The notes below the pieces were generated by a model. It ran no database searches. It was not told the DNA's origin and saw nothing but the letters and a program-made list of their open reading frames with translations. Of a stretch of 64,000 nucleotides of DNA, positions 18,533-27,319 are shown piece by piece (position 1 is the stretch's first letter; each line of letters begins with the position of its first letter). A program made the position numbers and the translations under genes. The DNA is from Bog-473 sp963707835. GTDB lineage: Bacteria; Actinomycetota; Acidimicrobiia; Acidimicrobiales; RAAP-2. The DNA lies in contig CAVPRI010000001.1 in assembly GCA_963707835.1 (NCBI GenBank), forward strand, positions 496,001 to 560,000. Direction: 5' to 3'.

Positions 18533-19434
18533 TTAGAAGTACCCCTCCTGCTTCTTGCGCTCCATGGAGGCACTGGAGTCGTGGTCGATGACCCGCCCCT
18601 GCCGTTCCGACGAGGTGGTGAGCAGCATCTCCTGGATGATGGCGGTGAGCGTGTCGGCCCGGCTCTCGATCGCCCCGGTCAAGGGGTAGCAGCCCAGGGT
18701 CCGGAAGCGCACGCTGCGGATCTCGGGTACCTCGCCCGGCGCCAGGGGCATTCGGTCGTCGTCGACCATGATCAGGACGCCGTCGCGCTCGACGACCGGG
18801 CGGGGTGAGGCCAGGTAGAGCGGGACGATCGGGATCTGCTCCTCGTGGATGTACTGCCACACGTCGAGCTCGGTCCAGTTCGAGAGGGGGAAGACCCGGA
18901 CGCTCTCGCCCGGGTTGGTCCGGGCGTTGTAGATCCGCCAGAGCTCGGGGCGCTGGCGCTTGGGGTCCCATTGGTGCTGGGCGGATCGGATGGAGAACAC
19001 CCGCTCCTTGGCCCGGGACTTCTCCTCGTCACGCCGGGCGCCCCCGAAGGCCAGGTCGAACTGGTGGGCGTCGAGCGCCTGCTTGAGTCCCTCGGTCTTC
19101 CACATGTCGGTGTGCACGGCCGAGCCGTGGTCGAAGGGGTTGATGCCGAGGCGGATGCACTCGGGGTTCTTGTGCACGATCAGTTCGAAGCCCAGCTCCT
19201 GGGCGATCTGGTCCCGGAAGGCGTACATCTGTTGGAACTTCCAGGTGGTGTCGACGTGCAGCAGCGGAAAGGGTGGGGGGAGGGGTAGAAGGCCTTGACG
19301 GCCAGGTGCAACATGACCGAGCTGTCCTTGCCCACCGAGTAGAGCATCACGGGTCGCTCCGACTCGGCGGCCGCCTCGCGCATGATGTGGATGCTCTCGG
19401 CCTCCAGTCGCTGGAGGTGGGTCAACGTGCGCAT
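18533..19434 (-). CDS. cysD: Sulfate adenylyltransferase subunit 2 (CysD), one frameshift
   Basis: The start is ATG 19434, with a GAGGAG ribosome site about 10 bases upstream. The N-terminal part has the PP-loop motif YSVGKDSSVMLHL near residue 32. The frame breaks near 19275 in a run of Gs and Cs; adding one C joins AVKAFYP to PLLHVDTTWKFQQMYAF, exactly as in CysD. The remainder, to the stop at 18533, has the arginine/lysine-rich RRDEEKSRAKERVFS block and the C-terminal SSASMERKKQEGYF typical of CysD. It forms the ATP sulfurylase with CysN. The gene is almost certainly intact, with a homopolymer error in the consensus. Confidence 0.92.
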
Positions 19435-19502
19435 CGAAAATCGATCTCCTCGGGGTCGCCGTCGTTCAGGTCGCCGTCAGTCCGGCAGCCCTCTTGCCAG
19501 GC

Positions 19503-19556
19503 GCCGTTTCAATTCCTGACCAGATTACCCGAGAATCAAATCGCCACCTCCGGGTG
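19503..19556 (-). promoter_or_regulatory. Probable promoter region of cysD-cysNC
   Basis: The 129-base gap between cysD (start 19434) and the hydrolase at 19564 contains a short AT-richer stretch, unlike its surroundings. Read on the minus strand it holds TTGATT and TAATCT elements plus an AATTGAAA block. I cannot assign exact -35 and -10 boxes, and no known riboswitch shape is evident. Confidence 0.35.
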
Positions 19557-19563
19557 GCGGTGC

Positions 19564-20541
19564 TCAGGGGAGGTCGGCCGGGCCGGTGGGGACGAACCGG
19601 TCGATGGTTTGGGCCAGCTCGAGCGGCCCGTCACTCTGCACGGAGTGGCCGGCACCCTCGACCACCACGACCTCCATGGTGGGCAGGAGGTGCTGCATGG
19701 CGGTCACGTCCTCGTCCTCCACCATGGGCGATTCGGCGCCGCGCACGAGCAGGACGGGCATCGTGAGCGAGGCCACGTCGCCCCAGAGCGGACGGAAGTC
19801 GAACCACGCCGGCTCGCTGCCCGTGGCCCGGTCGGTGTCGGTGCGGAAGCTGTCGTAGCGCCAGAGCCAGCGGCCGTCCGCGCCGCGACGGGCGTTGTGG
19901 CGCACGCCGATGCGCACGCCCTCGGGCGGGCGGCGCGGGCTCTGGTCGACGGCTGCCCGGGCCATCTCCTCGAACGTGGCGTACGAGCGCGGCCCCCAGG
20001 CCAGGGACACGGCGTCACGCCGCGGTGCGGGGGCGGTGGCGAGTGCCTTGCCACGCTCGTAGACCTCTGGTGTGACGTCGACCAGAACGAGCTGCGGGCA
20101 CAGATCCGGGCGGGTGGTGGCCAGGCGGATGGCCGAGGCGCCGCCGTTGGACATGCCGACCACGGCACGGGCGCGGGGGGCTCGCGCGTCAATCAGCTCC
20201 GCCACCGTCTCGGCGTTGCGCCACGGCCCGTAGTCGCGGTCGGGTCGCCAGTCGGAGTGGCCGGCGCCGGGCAGGTCGAGGGCGATCGCCGGCCGGCCCA
20301 GGGCGAGCAGCACCGTGTCCCAGGTGTGTGCGTTCTGCGCGGCGCCGTGGAGGAGCACCAGCTCGGGTTCGTCCTCGCCCCAGCGCAGGTAGGAGAGCGC
20401 TTGGCCGTCGGCCCGGGTGAAGCTCTCGCGGGTCACGACCGGCGGTGCCTCGAGGGGGATGCCCCACTCGGCGGCGTTGAGGTGGAGCAGGCCGAACTCG
20501 TCGTAGTCGTCGGCCCCCAGGGTGTCGTCCAGGCTCATCAC
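19564..20541 (-). CDS. Alpha/beta hydrolase
   Basis: 325 residues (the first two codons are both Met; ATG 20538 is an equal start). The oxyanion-hole motif LLHGAAQNAHTW lies near residue 63, the nucleophile GMSNGGASA near 130, an acidic loop ESPMVEDED near 272 and the catalytic GAGHSVQ near 299. This is the pattern of a typical small-molecule hydrolase, such as an epoxide- or ester-hydrolase-like protein. The substrate is unknown. The gene is separated from the acyl-CoA synthetase by 230 bases that hold a strong hairpin. Confidence 0.8.
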   Translation of the reverse strand: MMSLDDTLGADDYDEFGLLHLNAAEWGIPLEAPPVVTRESFTRADGQALSYLRWGEDEPELVLLHGAAQNAHTWDTVLLALGRPAIALDLPGAGHSDWRPDRDYGPWRNAETVAELIDARAPRARAVVGMSNGGASAIRLATTRPDLCPQLVLVDVTPEVYERGKALATAPAPRRDAVSLAWGPRSYATFEEMARAAVDQSPRRPPEGVRIGVRHNARRGADGRWLWRYDSFRTDTDRATGSEPAWFDFRPLWGDVASLTMPVLLVRGAESPMVEDEDVTAMQHLLPTMEVVVVEGAGHSVQSDGPLELAQTIDRFVPTGPADLP

Positions 20542-20703
20542 GCTCTCGATGATCGCAGAATGACGCCGAGCGTCACAGAGGTTGCATCACCCCAGCTCAG
20601 GGGCACAATCACCGACCGAGGGGGTGCGGTGGTCATTGCGGTCACGTTGCGGTACGGTCTCGGGCGGCAGCGCAGCGCTGCGAACACGGGGGGGATGAGG
20701 TTT

Positions 20704-20727
20704 GGGGGGCCGGTGTTCCGGCCCCCC
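20704..20727. terminator. Perfect 10-bp hairpin, probable terminator
   Basis: GGGGGGCCGG, loop TGTT, then CCGGCCCCCC, an exact inverted repeat. It lies about 45 bases beyond the stop of the acyl-CoA synthetase gene (minus strand). There is no T-run on either side, so it would be a U-less terminator of the kind often proposed in GC-rich actinobacteria. Confidence 0.5.
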
Positions 20728-20771
20728 ACCTCTTTCCCGGGGCCTCTGTCCCCGGCCTCTCTGCCCGGCCT

Positions 20772-22271
20772 CTACGAAGAGTCCGACTCGGACAGCTCGT
20801 CGCGCAGCACCCGCCGCAGCAACTTCCCGGTCGGCGAGTAGGGCAGCTGGTCGCGAAACTCGACGACGCAGGGCATCTTGGTGGAGCGCAGCCTCTCCTT
20901 GACCCAGGACTGGAGCTCGGCCTCTGTGGCCTCCTTGCCGGGGTGCAGCACCACCACCGAGGCCACCGCCTCGCCCCACTCGGTGTCGGGGATGCCGATC
21001 ACGGCCGCCTCGGCCACCGCCGGGTGCGCCATGAGCACCTCTTCGATCTCGCCGGGCGAGATGTTCTCGGCGCCGCGGACGATGACGTCGTCGAGCCGGC
21101 CGTCCACGTAGAGGTAGCCCTCGGCGTCGAACCAGCCGGCGTCGCGGGTGCGGAACCACCCGTCGTCGGTGAGCACACTCTTGCCCACGTACTCGCCGGC
21201 CACCTGCTCGCCGCGCACCCAGATCTCACCCTTTTCACCGTGGGGCAGGACGCTGTCGTCCTCGCCCCGCACCTCGACCTCGAGGGCCGGCAGGGGGCGG
21301 CCCACCGAGCCCAGGCGGGCCCGTACGGCGGGGTCCTCGCTGGCGAAGGCCTCCCGGTGGTCGTCGGGGGTCAACATGGCGATGGTCGAGCTGGTCTCGG
21401 TCAGCCCGTAGGCGTTCACCAGGTCGATCTGGGGCATGTCGCGCAGCGTTCGCTCGACCAGCTCGAGGGGCATGCGCCCGCCGCCGTAGGAGAGATGCCG
21501 CAGCGCCGGCAGGGTGGTGCCCGAGCGCTCCACCGCGTCGAGGATCCGCCCGAGCATGGTCGGGACGACCATGGCGTGGGTGATGTGCTCGGCCGCGGCC
21601 AACTGCACCCACTCCTCGGCATCGAAGGAGGGCAGGTACATGATGCGCCGGCCGGCGTAGAGGGAGCTCAGCACGGCTGCCATCCCGGCGATGTGGTACG
21701 GCGGGACGCAGATCAGCTGGGCCTCGTCGGGCGAGCACCCCAGGAACTCGACGCTCGTGATGATGTACGAGACCAGGTGCCGGTGGCGCAGGACGGCCGC
21801 CTTGGGCTCCGAGGTGGTCCCGCTGGTGAACAGCAGGATGCCGACCTCCTCGGGGTCGACGAAGGGGTGCTCGCCGGCCACCGGTTCGGCGATGGCCGCC
21901 GTCAGCTCGTCCTTGGTGACGACGTGCTCGGCGCCGATGGAACGGAGGCGCTCGACCTCCTCGTCGTCGGCGATCATCAGGCTGCCGGCGACCCGGTTCA
22001 GGATCCCCCGCAGCTGCTCGTCGGGGGCCCGGTAGTTGATGGGGGCGAAGGGCAGCCCGGCCAGTGCCGCCCCGAACAGGGCGATGGGCAGGATCTCGGA
22101 GTTGAGGCCGAAGTAGCCGACCACCTCGTTGCCGCCCTTCTCGAAGAAGACGGCAGCCCGGCGGGCCTTCTCGAGCAGCTCGGCCGACGTGAGGCCCCCC
22201 TGGCGGGCGCCCAGGACGACACGCTCGGGGTCGCCTTCGGCCGCCATCTCGAGCAGCATGGCGATGTTCAC
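20772..22271 (-). CDS. AMP-forming acyl-CoA synthetase / ligase
   Basis: 499 residues. ANL-superfamily core motifs are in order: LLFTSGTTSEPKAAVL near residue 148 (phosphate loop), VNAYGLTETSS near 287, DGWFRTRDAGWF near 371, and the terminal YSPTGKLLRRVLRDEL with the catalytic lysine near 486. The phosphate loop carries SEPKAA in place of the more usual GxPKG. The enzyme activates a carboxylic acid to acyl-AMP and then acyl-CoA; the chain specificity cannot be predicted. The gene lies 30 bases downstream of a small 103-residue gene with which it probably shares a transcript. Confidence 0.92.
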   Translation of the reverse strand: MNIAMLLEMAAEGDPERVVLGARQGGLTSAELLEKARRAAVFFEKGGNEVVGYFGLNSEILPIALFGAALAGLPFAPINYRAPDEQLRGILNRVAGSLMIADDEEVERLRSIGAEHVVTKDELTAAIAEPVAGEHPFVDPEEVGILLFTSGTTSEPKAAVLRHRHLVSYIITSVEFLGCSPDEAQLICVPPYHIAGMAAVLSSLYAGRRIMYLPSFDAEEWVQLAAAEHITHAMVVPTMLGRILDAVERSGTTLPALRHLSYGGGRMPLELVERTLRDMPQIDLVNAYGLTETSSTIAMLTPDDHREAFASEDPAVRARLGSVGRPLPALEVEVRGEDDSVLPHGEKGEIWVRGEQVAGEYVGKSVLTDDGWFRTRDAGWFDAEGYLYVDGRLDDVIVRGAENISPGEIEEVLMAHPAVAEAAVIGIPDTEWGEAVASVVVLHPGKEATEAELQSWVKERLRSTKMPCVVEFRDQLPYSPTGKLLRRVLRDELSESDSS

Positions 22272-22301
22272 GAGGGCACTCCGATCACCAGGACGTGGGG
22301 G

Positions 22302-22613
22302 TCAGTCCGAGGCGGGCAGGGGCTTGGCGCCCTTGAGGCCCAGCGGCTCGTCCCCGATGGAGATCGAGGCCTCGCCGGCCTTGGTGCAGAGCAGCTCCAC
22401 GCCGATCTCGTCGTCGCCGTAGCGCTTGCCGAGCTGGGTGCCGCCGTCGAGTCCGGCCACCATGGTCTCGGGCGCCGCCTCGGCGTCGGGGGCGACGAAG
22501 GGGTGCCCGCCGCAGCGCAGGTCCACCGGGTCGCCGGGTGCCTTCACCACGACGACCTCGCAGGCGTCCGTCACGCTGCGCAGCTTCATCCCGGCCTTCA
22601 ATTGGATCGCCAC
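22302..22613 (-). CDS. Small conserved-looking protein of unknown function
   Basis: 103 residues from GTG 22613, chosen because a strong GAGGAAGGA ribosome site lies directly upstream. Longer starts (to 22844) run through low-complexity repeat sequence. It is probably cytoplasmic, with three cysteines (DACEVVVVKAP near residue 17, DLRCGGHPF near 32, ELLCTKAG near 77). No transmembrane segment or signal is seen. I do not recognise the family. It sits upstream of the acyl-CoA synthetase in the same operon, so an accessory or acyl-carrier-like partner role is possible, but it lacks a phosphopantetheine DSL motif. Confidence 0.68.
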   Translation of the reverse strand: MAIQLKAGMKLRSVTDACEVVVVKAPGDPVDLRCGGHPFVAPDAEAAPETMVAGLDGGTQLGKRYGDDEIGVELLCTKAGEASISIGDEPLGLKGAKPLPASD

Positions 22614-22630
22614 TGCCGTCCTTCCTCGTC

Positions 22631-22675
22631 GTCCTGATCGTCCTGATCGTCCTGATCGTCTCGGTCGTCCCGATC
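22631..22675. repeat. 9-bp tandem repeat (five units) next to a ribosome site
   Basis: Three exact copies of GTCCTGATC (22631, 22640, 22649), followed by two diverged copies, GTCTCGGTC and GTCCCGATC. The array lies 18-62 bases upstream of the GTG of the 103-residue gene, in its leader. Confidence 0.8.
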
Positions 22676-22777
22676 GCCCCGGGTGGCACGCGTTGTCGCC
22701 GGCCTGCCCACCCCGGGAGCCCATGGATTCTACGTGGCGGCCATGCGCCGGGCCACACGGCCCGCGAGCGGTGGCAC

Positions 22778-23587
22778 CTACTGCGCCGCCCGCGCCTCGT
22801 GGGGCGGGCCGACCAGCTGGCGTGCGCTCGGTCCCTCGATCCACGCCGTGAGGTCGACGTCGTAGAGGGCGGCCGGCTCGGGCCCCTCGTCAAGCTGGTG
22901 GGGTTCGGAGGCCAGGAAGCGGCCGTCGAGCAACCGCACCTCGGTCAGCACCTCGGCGTAGGGCCGCGTGCTGGCTGCCGCAGCACCGAAACCGAAGACC
23001 CGCTCGCTCCCGGTCACCGACGTGACGGCCGCCCGCCCGGCGAGGAAGCGGCGGTAGTCGTTGCGCGCCAGCTCGCCGTAGTACGCGTCGAGCACGTGCA
23101 GGGCTCGGGTCAGGACCGGCTCGTCGAAGCCGTAGTACACGTTGGGAACCGGAAGCTCCCCCCAGAGGCCCCACATCCACCACCGCAGGCCCGCGGGCAG
23201 CGCCGCCAGGGCGCGCTCGACCCCACGTCCGACCGCCTCGTGGCCGTGGTGGACGTCGTGGGGCGAGGGGGAGACCACGATCGAGGCGCCGTGCTCGGTC
23301 ACCAGCCCCGGCAGCATCTCGGTGACGCGTCGCGTGGCGCCCGGCAGGTCGCCACCGGGACCCAGGTCGAGGTCCAGCGGCGGATCGGCGAACACGGGGA
23401 CGAAGCCGGCCCGGGCCGAGGCCTCCTCCGCCTCGGCGCGGCGGCGCTCCCACTGCGGCCGCTGCCCCAGGCTGGCGAAGAGGCTGACCACCTTCCACCC
23501 GCGCTCGTGCAGGTGGAGCAGCGCGCCCGGGCAGCCGAGGGCCTCGTCGTCGGGGTGCGGGGCGACGTGGAGGACGACGGGGGCCAC
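22778..23587 (-). CDS. PIG-L family deacetylase
   Basis: 269 residues. The zinc-binding AHPDDE-type motif reads VAPHPDDEALGCPG at residues 8-21, and the third ligand region PSPHDVHHGHE lies near residue 107. PIG-L enzymes deacetylate N-acetyl sugars, including MshB and Mca in mycothiol metabolism and antibiotic tailoring enzymes. The substrate here is unclear; the sequence lacks a strong reason to call it MshB. It is divergent from the P-type ATPase gene with a 56-base gap. Confidence 0.87.
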   Translation of the reverse strand: MAPVVLHVAPHPDDEALGCPGALLHLHERGWKVVSLFASLGQRPQWERRRAEAEEASARAGFVPVFADPPLDLDLGPGGDLPGATRRVTEMLPGLVTEHGASIVVSPSPHDVHHGHEAVGRGVERALAALPAGLRWWMWGLWGELPVPNVYYGFDEPVLTRALHVLDAYYGELARNDYRRFLAGRAAVTSVTGSERVFGFGAAAASTRPYAEVLTEVRLLDGRFLASEPHQLDEGPEPAALYDVDLTAWIEGPSARQLVGPPHEARAAQ

Positions 23588-23643
23588 GTAGGCACCTTAG
23601 GAGCGCCCGAGCGGCACGCAGCCCGAACGAGCATGATGAGGGT

Positions 23644-26436
23644 ATGGCCACGTCCTCCGATACGCCGGCCACCCTCAGGCCCGAGGCCGCCAAGTCCTGG
23701 TACGCGGTCGACGTGGCCTCGGTCGTGGCCGCCATGGGGAGCGACGCCGCGAGCGGTCTGAGCCGGAGCGAGTCGGCGTCCCGGCTGACCCGCTTCGGTC
23801 CCAACGAGATCGCCCGGGAGAAGCCACCGTCGCTGTGGGCCGTGGCCGGCGGCCAGCTGCGCGACCCCATGAACATCATGCTGGTGGCGGTCACCGTGGT
23901 GAGCCTGCTCATCAGCCAGTTCTCCACCGCCGTGATCGTGGCGTTCCTGATCCTGCTCAACGTGACCCTCGGGACCCGACAGGAGCTCAAGGCCCGGGCC
24001 AGCGTGGACGCCCTGTCCAAGATGCAGGTGCCCCAGGCCAAGGTGGTGCGCGACGGCGTCCTGGCCCTGGTGCCCGCGGTCGACCTGGTCCCGGGCGACG
24101 TGGTGCAGCTCGAGGCGGGCGACATCGTGCCGGCCGACGGCCGCATCGTGCAGTGCGCCACGCTGGAGACCCAGGAGGCTGCGCTCACCGGTGAGAGCGC
24201 GCCGGTGAGCAAGGAGGCGCGCACGCTGCCGGCGGGCGACGTGGCGCTCGGAGACCGCACCAACATGGCCTTCCAGAACACCTCGGTGACCCGGGGCACG
24301 GCCACCGTCCTGGTGACGGCGACGGGCATGGAGACCCAGATGGGCCAGATCGCCACCATGCTGAGCTCGGTCACCCGCACGCGCTCGCCCCTGCAGCGGG
24401 AGCTCGACTCGCTGACCAAGGTGCTGGCCATCATCGCCTGGTCGGCCGTGGCCTTCATCTTCGTGGTGGGCCTGGCCCGGGGCATCCCCGGCAAGCAGCT
24501 CCTGCTGCTCGGCACGGCCATGGCCATCTCGGCCATCCCGACCGGACTGCCGGCCTTCGTCTCGGGGCTCCTCTCCATGGGCGCCAAGGAGCTGGCCGAG
24601 TCCAAGGCCGTGGTCAAGAACCTGGCCGACGTGGAGACGCTCGGGGCGACCAGCGCCATCAACACCGACAAGACCGGGACCCTGACGCTCAACCAGATGA
24701 TGGTCTCGACCGTCTACGCCGACGGGGCCTGGTTCCACGTGGAGGGCGAGGGGTACCGCAAGACCGGCGAGATCAAGGCGGTGGCCGGCGCGCCCGCACC
24801 CGACTTCACCCGCCTGGCCCTGGGGCTGAGCCTCGACAGCGACGCCACCGTCGATGACGCCGGCAACGTGGTGGGGGACCCGACCGAGGCGGCGCTGGTG
24901 GTGCTGGCCGCCAAGCTCGGGGTCGACGCCGAGGAGACCCGGCGGGCCTACCCCCGCCTGGCCGAGGTGCCCTTCGATTCCGAGTACAAGTTCATGGCCA
25001 CCTACCACCACGTGACGCTCGAGGGGACCGAGTACGTGATCGAGCTGGTCAAGGGGGCGCCCGACGTCGTCATCTCCCGCTGCTCGCAGGTTGGCGGGCC
25101 CTTCAGCGGGTCGCAGGTCCCGGTGGCCGAGGCCAGGGGCGAGATCGACCGGGCCAACGAACGCATGGGCGGGCAGGGGCTGCGGGTGCTGGCGTTCGCC
25201 GCCCGCCTGGTGGCCGACGAGGAGCTGGCCACCATGCACGACGACCCCATGGCGCTCACCGAGGACCTGGCCTTCGTGGGCATGGTCGGCATCATCGACC
25301 CACTGCGGGCCGAGGCCGCCGGTGCGGTGCACACCGCGCTGGCCGTGGGCATCGACGTGCGCATGATCACCGGGGACCACGCCGTGACGGCCACGGCCAT
25401 CGGGCGCTCGCTCGGGCTCGGCCCCGGAGCCATCAGCGGCAGCGAGCTGCAGGCGCTCTCCGACGACGAGCTGGTGCGCCGGCTGCCCGAGCTCCACGTG
25501 TTCGGCCGGGTCTCGCCCGAGGACAAGCTGCGCCTGGCCCGGGCGATGCAGCGCGAGGGGCTGATCGTGGCCATGACCGGCGACGCCGTGAACGACGCGG
25601 CGGCGCTCAAGCAGGCCGACATCGGCGTGGCCATGGGCAGTGGCAGCGAGGTGACCAAGCAGGCGGCGCGCATGATCCTGACCGACGACAACTTCGGCAC
25701 CCTGGTGCACGCCGTGGAGATCGGGCGCCGCGTGTACGAGAAGATCGTCTCGTACGTGCGCTACCAGATGACCCAGCTGCTGGCGCTGGTGATGCTCTTC
25801 GTGGCGGCGTCCGCCTTCGACATCAACAGCGGCGTGGCGCTCACGCCCTCGATGGTCCTGTACCTCCTCTTCTTCATGACGTCGGCCGGCGTGGTGGTCA
25901 TCGCCTCGGACCCCGGCGACCCCGACGTCATGACACGCCCGCCGCGCGACCCCAAGGTGCCGATCACCAACCGGGTGGCCATCTTCTCGTGGGTGCTCTA
26001 CGGGTTCGTGCTCTTTGTGGCCGCACTCATCCCGTTGGTGGCCGGGCCCGACACGCCGCAGCCGACGCGGGCCAGCGCGTCGATGACCATGACCTTCGTC
26101 GTCATGGGGCTCGGCACGGTGTTCAACGCCCTGACCAACCGGCGCGACCCGGCCAGCGGACTCGGCCCCCCAGTCCTCAAGGCGGTGATCATCTCGGTGT
26201 TCCCCGTGGTCATGCTGGTGCTCGGTACCCAGCTGCCCACGCTGCAGAGCGGCCTGCTGACCCAGGCCCTCACCGGTCGGCAGTGGCTGGCCTGCCTCGG
26301 CCTCGCGCTCCTGCTCCCCATGGTCGTCGAGGTGTCCAAAGTGTTCCGCCGACGCAAGGTGACCGCAGCGGTGGGCGTCCTCAGCGTCGAGCAGGCCGTG
26401 ACGGGTGGCGTCAAGGTGACCGAGGCCGCGGCGTGA
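23644..26436 (+). CDS. P-type cation-transporting ATPase
   Basis: 930 residues. Motifs are in order: N-terminal cation-ATPase domain (LTRFGPNEI), actuator motif TGES near residue 182, phosphorylation motif DKTGTLT at about 342, and hinge motif TGDAVNDAAALKQADIGVAMG near 645, followed by about six C-terminal membrane segments. The size and layout suit a P2-type pump, Ca2+- or other cation-specific. Before the phosphorylation site the usual PEGLP is replaced by IPTGLP, so I do not assign an ion. The stop overlaps the GTG of the PPK2 gene (GTGA at 26433), so the two are probably co-translated. Confidence 0.92.
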   Translation: MATSSDTPATLRPEAAKSWYAVDVASVVAAMGSDAASGLSRSESASRLTRFGPNEIAREKPPSLWAVAGGQLRDPMNIMLVAVTVVSLLISQFSTAVIVAFLILLNVTLGTRQELKARASVDALSKMQVPQAKVVRDGVLALVPAVDLVPGDVVQLEAGDIVPADGRIVQCATLETQEAALTGESAPVSKEARTLPAGDVALGDRTNMAFQNTSVTRGTATVLVTATGMETQMGQIATMLSSVTRTRSPLQRELDSLTKVLAIIAWSAVAFIFVVGLARGIPGKQLLLLGTAMAISAIPTGLPAFVSGLLSMGAKELAESKAVVKNLADVETLGATSAINTDKTGTLTLNQMMVSTVYADGAWFHVEGEGYRKTGEIKAVAGAPAPDFTRLALGLSLDSDATVDDAGNVVGDPTEAALVVLAAKLGVDAEETRRAYPRLAEVPFDSEYKFMATYHHVTLEGTEYVIELVKGAPDVVISRCSQVGGPFSGSQVPVAEARGEIDRANERMGGQGLRVLAFAARLVADEELATMHDDPMALTEDLAFVGMVGIIDPLRAEAAGAVHTALAVGIDVRMITGDHAVTATAIGRSLGLGPGAISGSELQALSDDELVRRLPELHVFGRVSPEDKLRLARAMQREGLIVAMTGDAVNDAAALKQADIGVAMGSGSEVTKQAARMILTDDNFGTLVHAVEIGRRVYEKIVSYVRYQMTQLLALVMLFVAASAFDINSGVALTPSMVLYLLFFMTSAGVVVIASDPGDPDVMTRPPRDPKVPITNRVAIFSWVLYGFVLFVAALIPLVAGPDTPQPTRASASMTMTFVVMGLGTVFNALTNRRDPASGLGPPVLKAVIISVFPVVMLVLGTQLPTLQSGLLTQALTGRQWLACLGLALLLPMVVEVSKVFRRRKVTAAVGVLSVEQAVTGGVKVTEAAA

Positions 26437-27248
26437 GGGACCAGGAGGCTCCCGAGGCTCAGGGGCGCATGAAGCGCAAGGACTACGAGAACGAGCTGCG
26501 CGCGCTCCACGGCGAGCTGGTGACCATGCAGGAGTGGGTCAAGGCCAGCGGGGCCAAGGTCTGCGTGGTCTTCGAGGGTCGTGACACCGCGGGCAAGGGC
26601 GGGACCATCAAGGCCATCACCGAGCGGGTGAGCCCGCGGGTCTTCCGGGTGGTGGCGCTGCCGGCGCCCAACGACCGCGAGCGTTCCCAGATGTTCATTC
26701 AGCGCTACGTGCCCCACCTGCCCGCCGCCGGCGAGGTCGTCATCTTCGACCGCAGCTGGTACAACCGCGCCGGCATCGAGCGGGTCATGGGGTTCTGCAC
26801 CGAGGAGGAGGCGCACCGCTTCCTCGAGGGCGTGCCGCTGGTGGAGCGCACCATGGTCGACTCGGGGATCATCCTGATCAAGTACTGGCTCGAGGTCAGC
26901 CCCGACGAGCAGACCCGGCGGCTCGAGAGCCGGATCAACGACCCGCGCAAGATCTGGAAGCTCTCGGACATGGACCTCAAGTCCTACAGCCGCTGGTGGG
27001 ACTACGAGGCTGCCCGCGACGAGATGTTCCGGGCCAGCGACACCTCGTGGGCACCGTGGTACGTCGCGCACACCGACGACAAGAAGCGGGGCCGGCTCAA
27101 CATCATCACGCACCTGCTGAGCCAGATCCCCTACGAGCGCTCCGAGCACCGCGAGGTGGCCCTGCCCAAGCGGCAGAAGAAGCCGGGCGAGCCCGAGCTG
27201 CGCCACCCGGTGCCCCAGCCGCGGGAGATCCCGACCCCCTTCGGCTGA
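26433..27248 (+). CDS. ppk2: PPK2-family polyphosphate kinase
   Basis: 271 residues from GTG 26433, which overlaps the ATPase stop; ATG 26469 is an alternative. Walker A is FEGRDTAGKGG near residue 46 and the Walker B-type motif FDRSWYNRAG is near residue 105. A lid module rich in Arg and Lys (SPDEQTRRLESR) follows. PPK2 enzymes use polyphosphate to phosphorylate ADP, GDP or AMP, or run the reverse reaction. The position after an ATP-driven pump suggests local ATP supply, which is inference. A ROK kinase resembling polyphosphate glucokinase is encoded at 36724. Confidence 0.93.
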   Translation: MRDQEAPEAQGRMKRKDYENELRALHGELVTMQEWVKASGAKVCVVFEGRDTAGKGGTIKAITERVSPRVFRVVALPAPNDRERSQMFIQRYVPHLPAAGEVVIFDRSWYNRAGIERVMGFCTEEEAHRFLEGVPLVERTMVDSGIILIKYWLEVSPDEQTRRLESRINDPRKIWKLSDMDLKSYSRWWDYEAARDEMFRASDTSWAPWYVAHTDDKKRGRLNIITHLLSQIPYERSEHREVALPKRQKKPGEPELRHPVPQPREIPTPFG

Positions 27249-27319
27249 GGGCAAAGCGGGTTAGCGTCAGCGAGCGATGGCGCGCCGGGGGGGCCGGCCA
27301 TCGGAGGGGGAGGCACGAG

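Noticed and set aside
15635..18808. A 1057-residue open frame on the plus strand opposite TesB, hydrolase and CysNC
   Set aside because: It has His/Gly/Arg-rich low-complexity composition, no motifs, and lies antisense to well-supported genes; GC-rich codon bias opens such frames.
20704..20727. Classical Rho-independent terminator
   Set aside because: The hairpin is perfect but lacks a T-run on either strand, so it is reported only as a probable U-less terminator.
23299..25710. An 803-residue minus-strand open frame opposite the P-type ATPase
   Set aside because: It is antisense to a complete P-type ATPase and has shadow-like composition.
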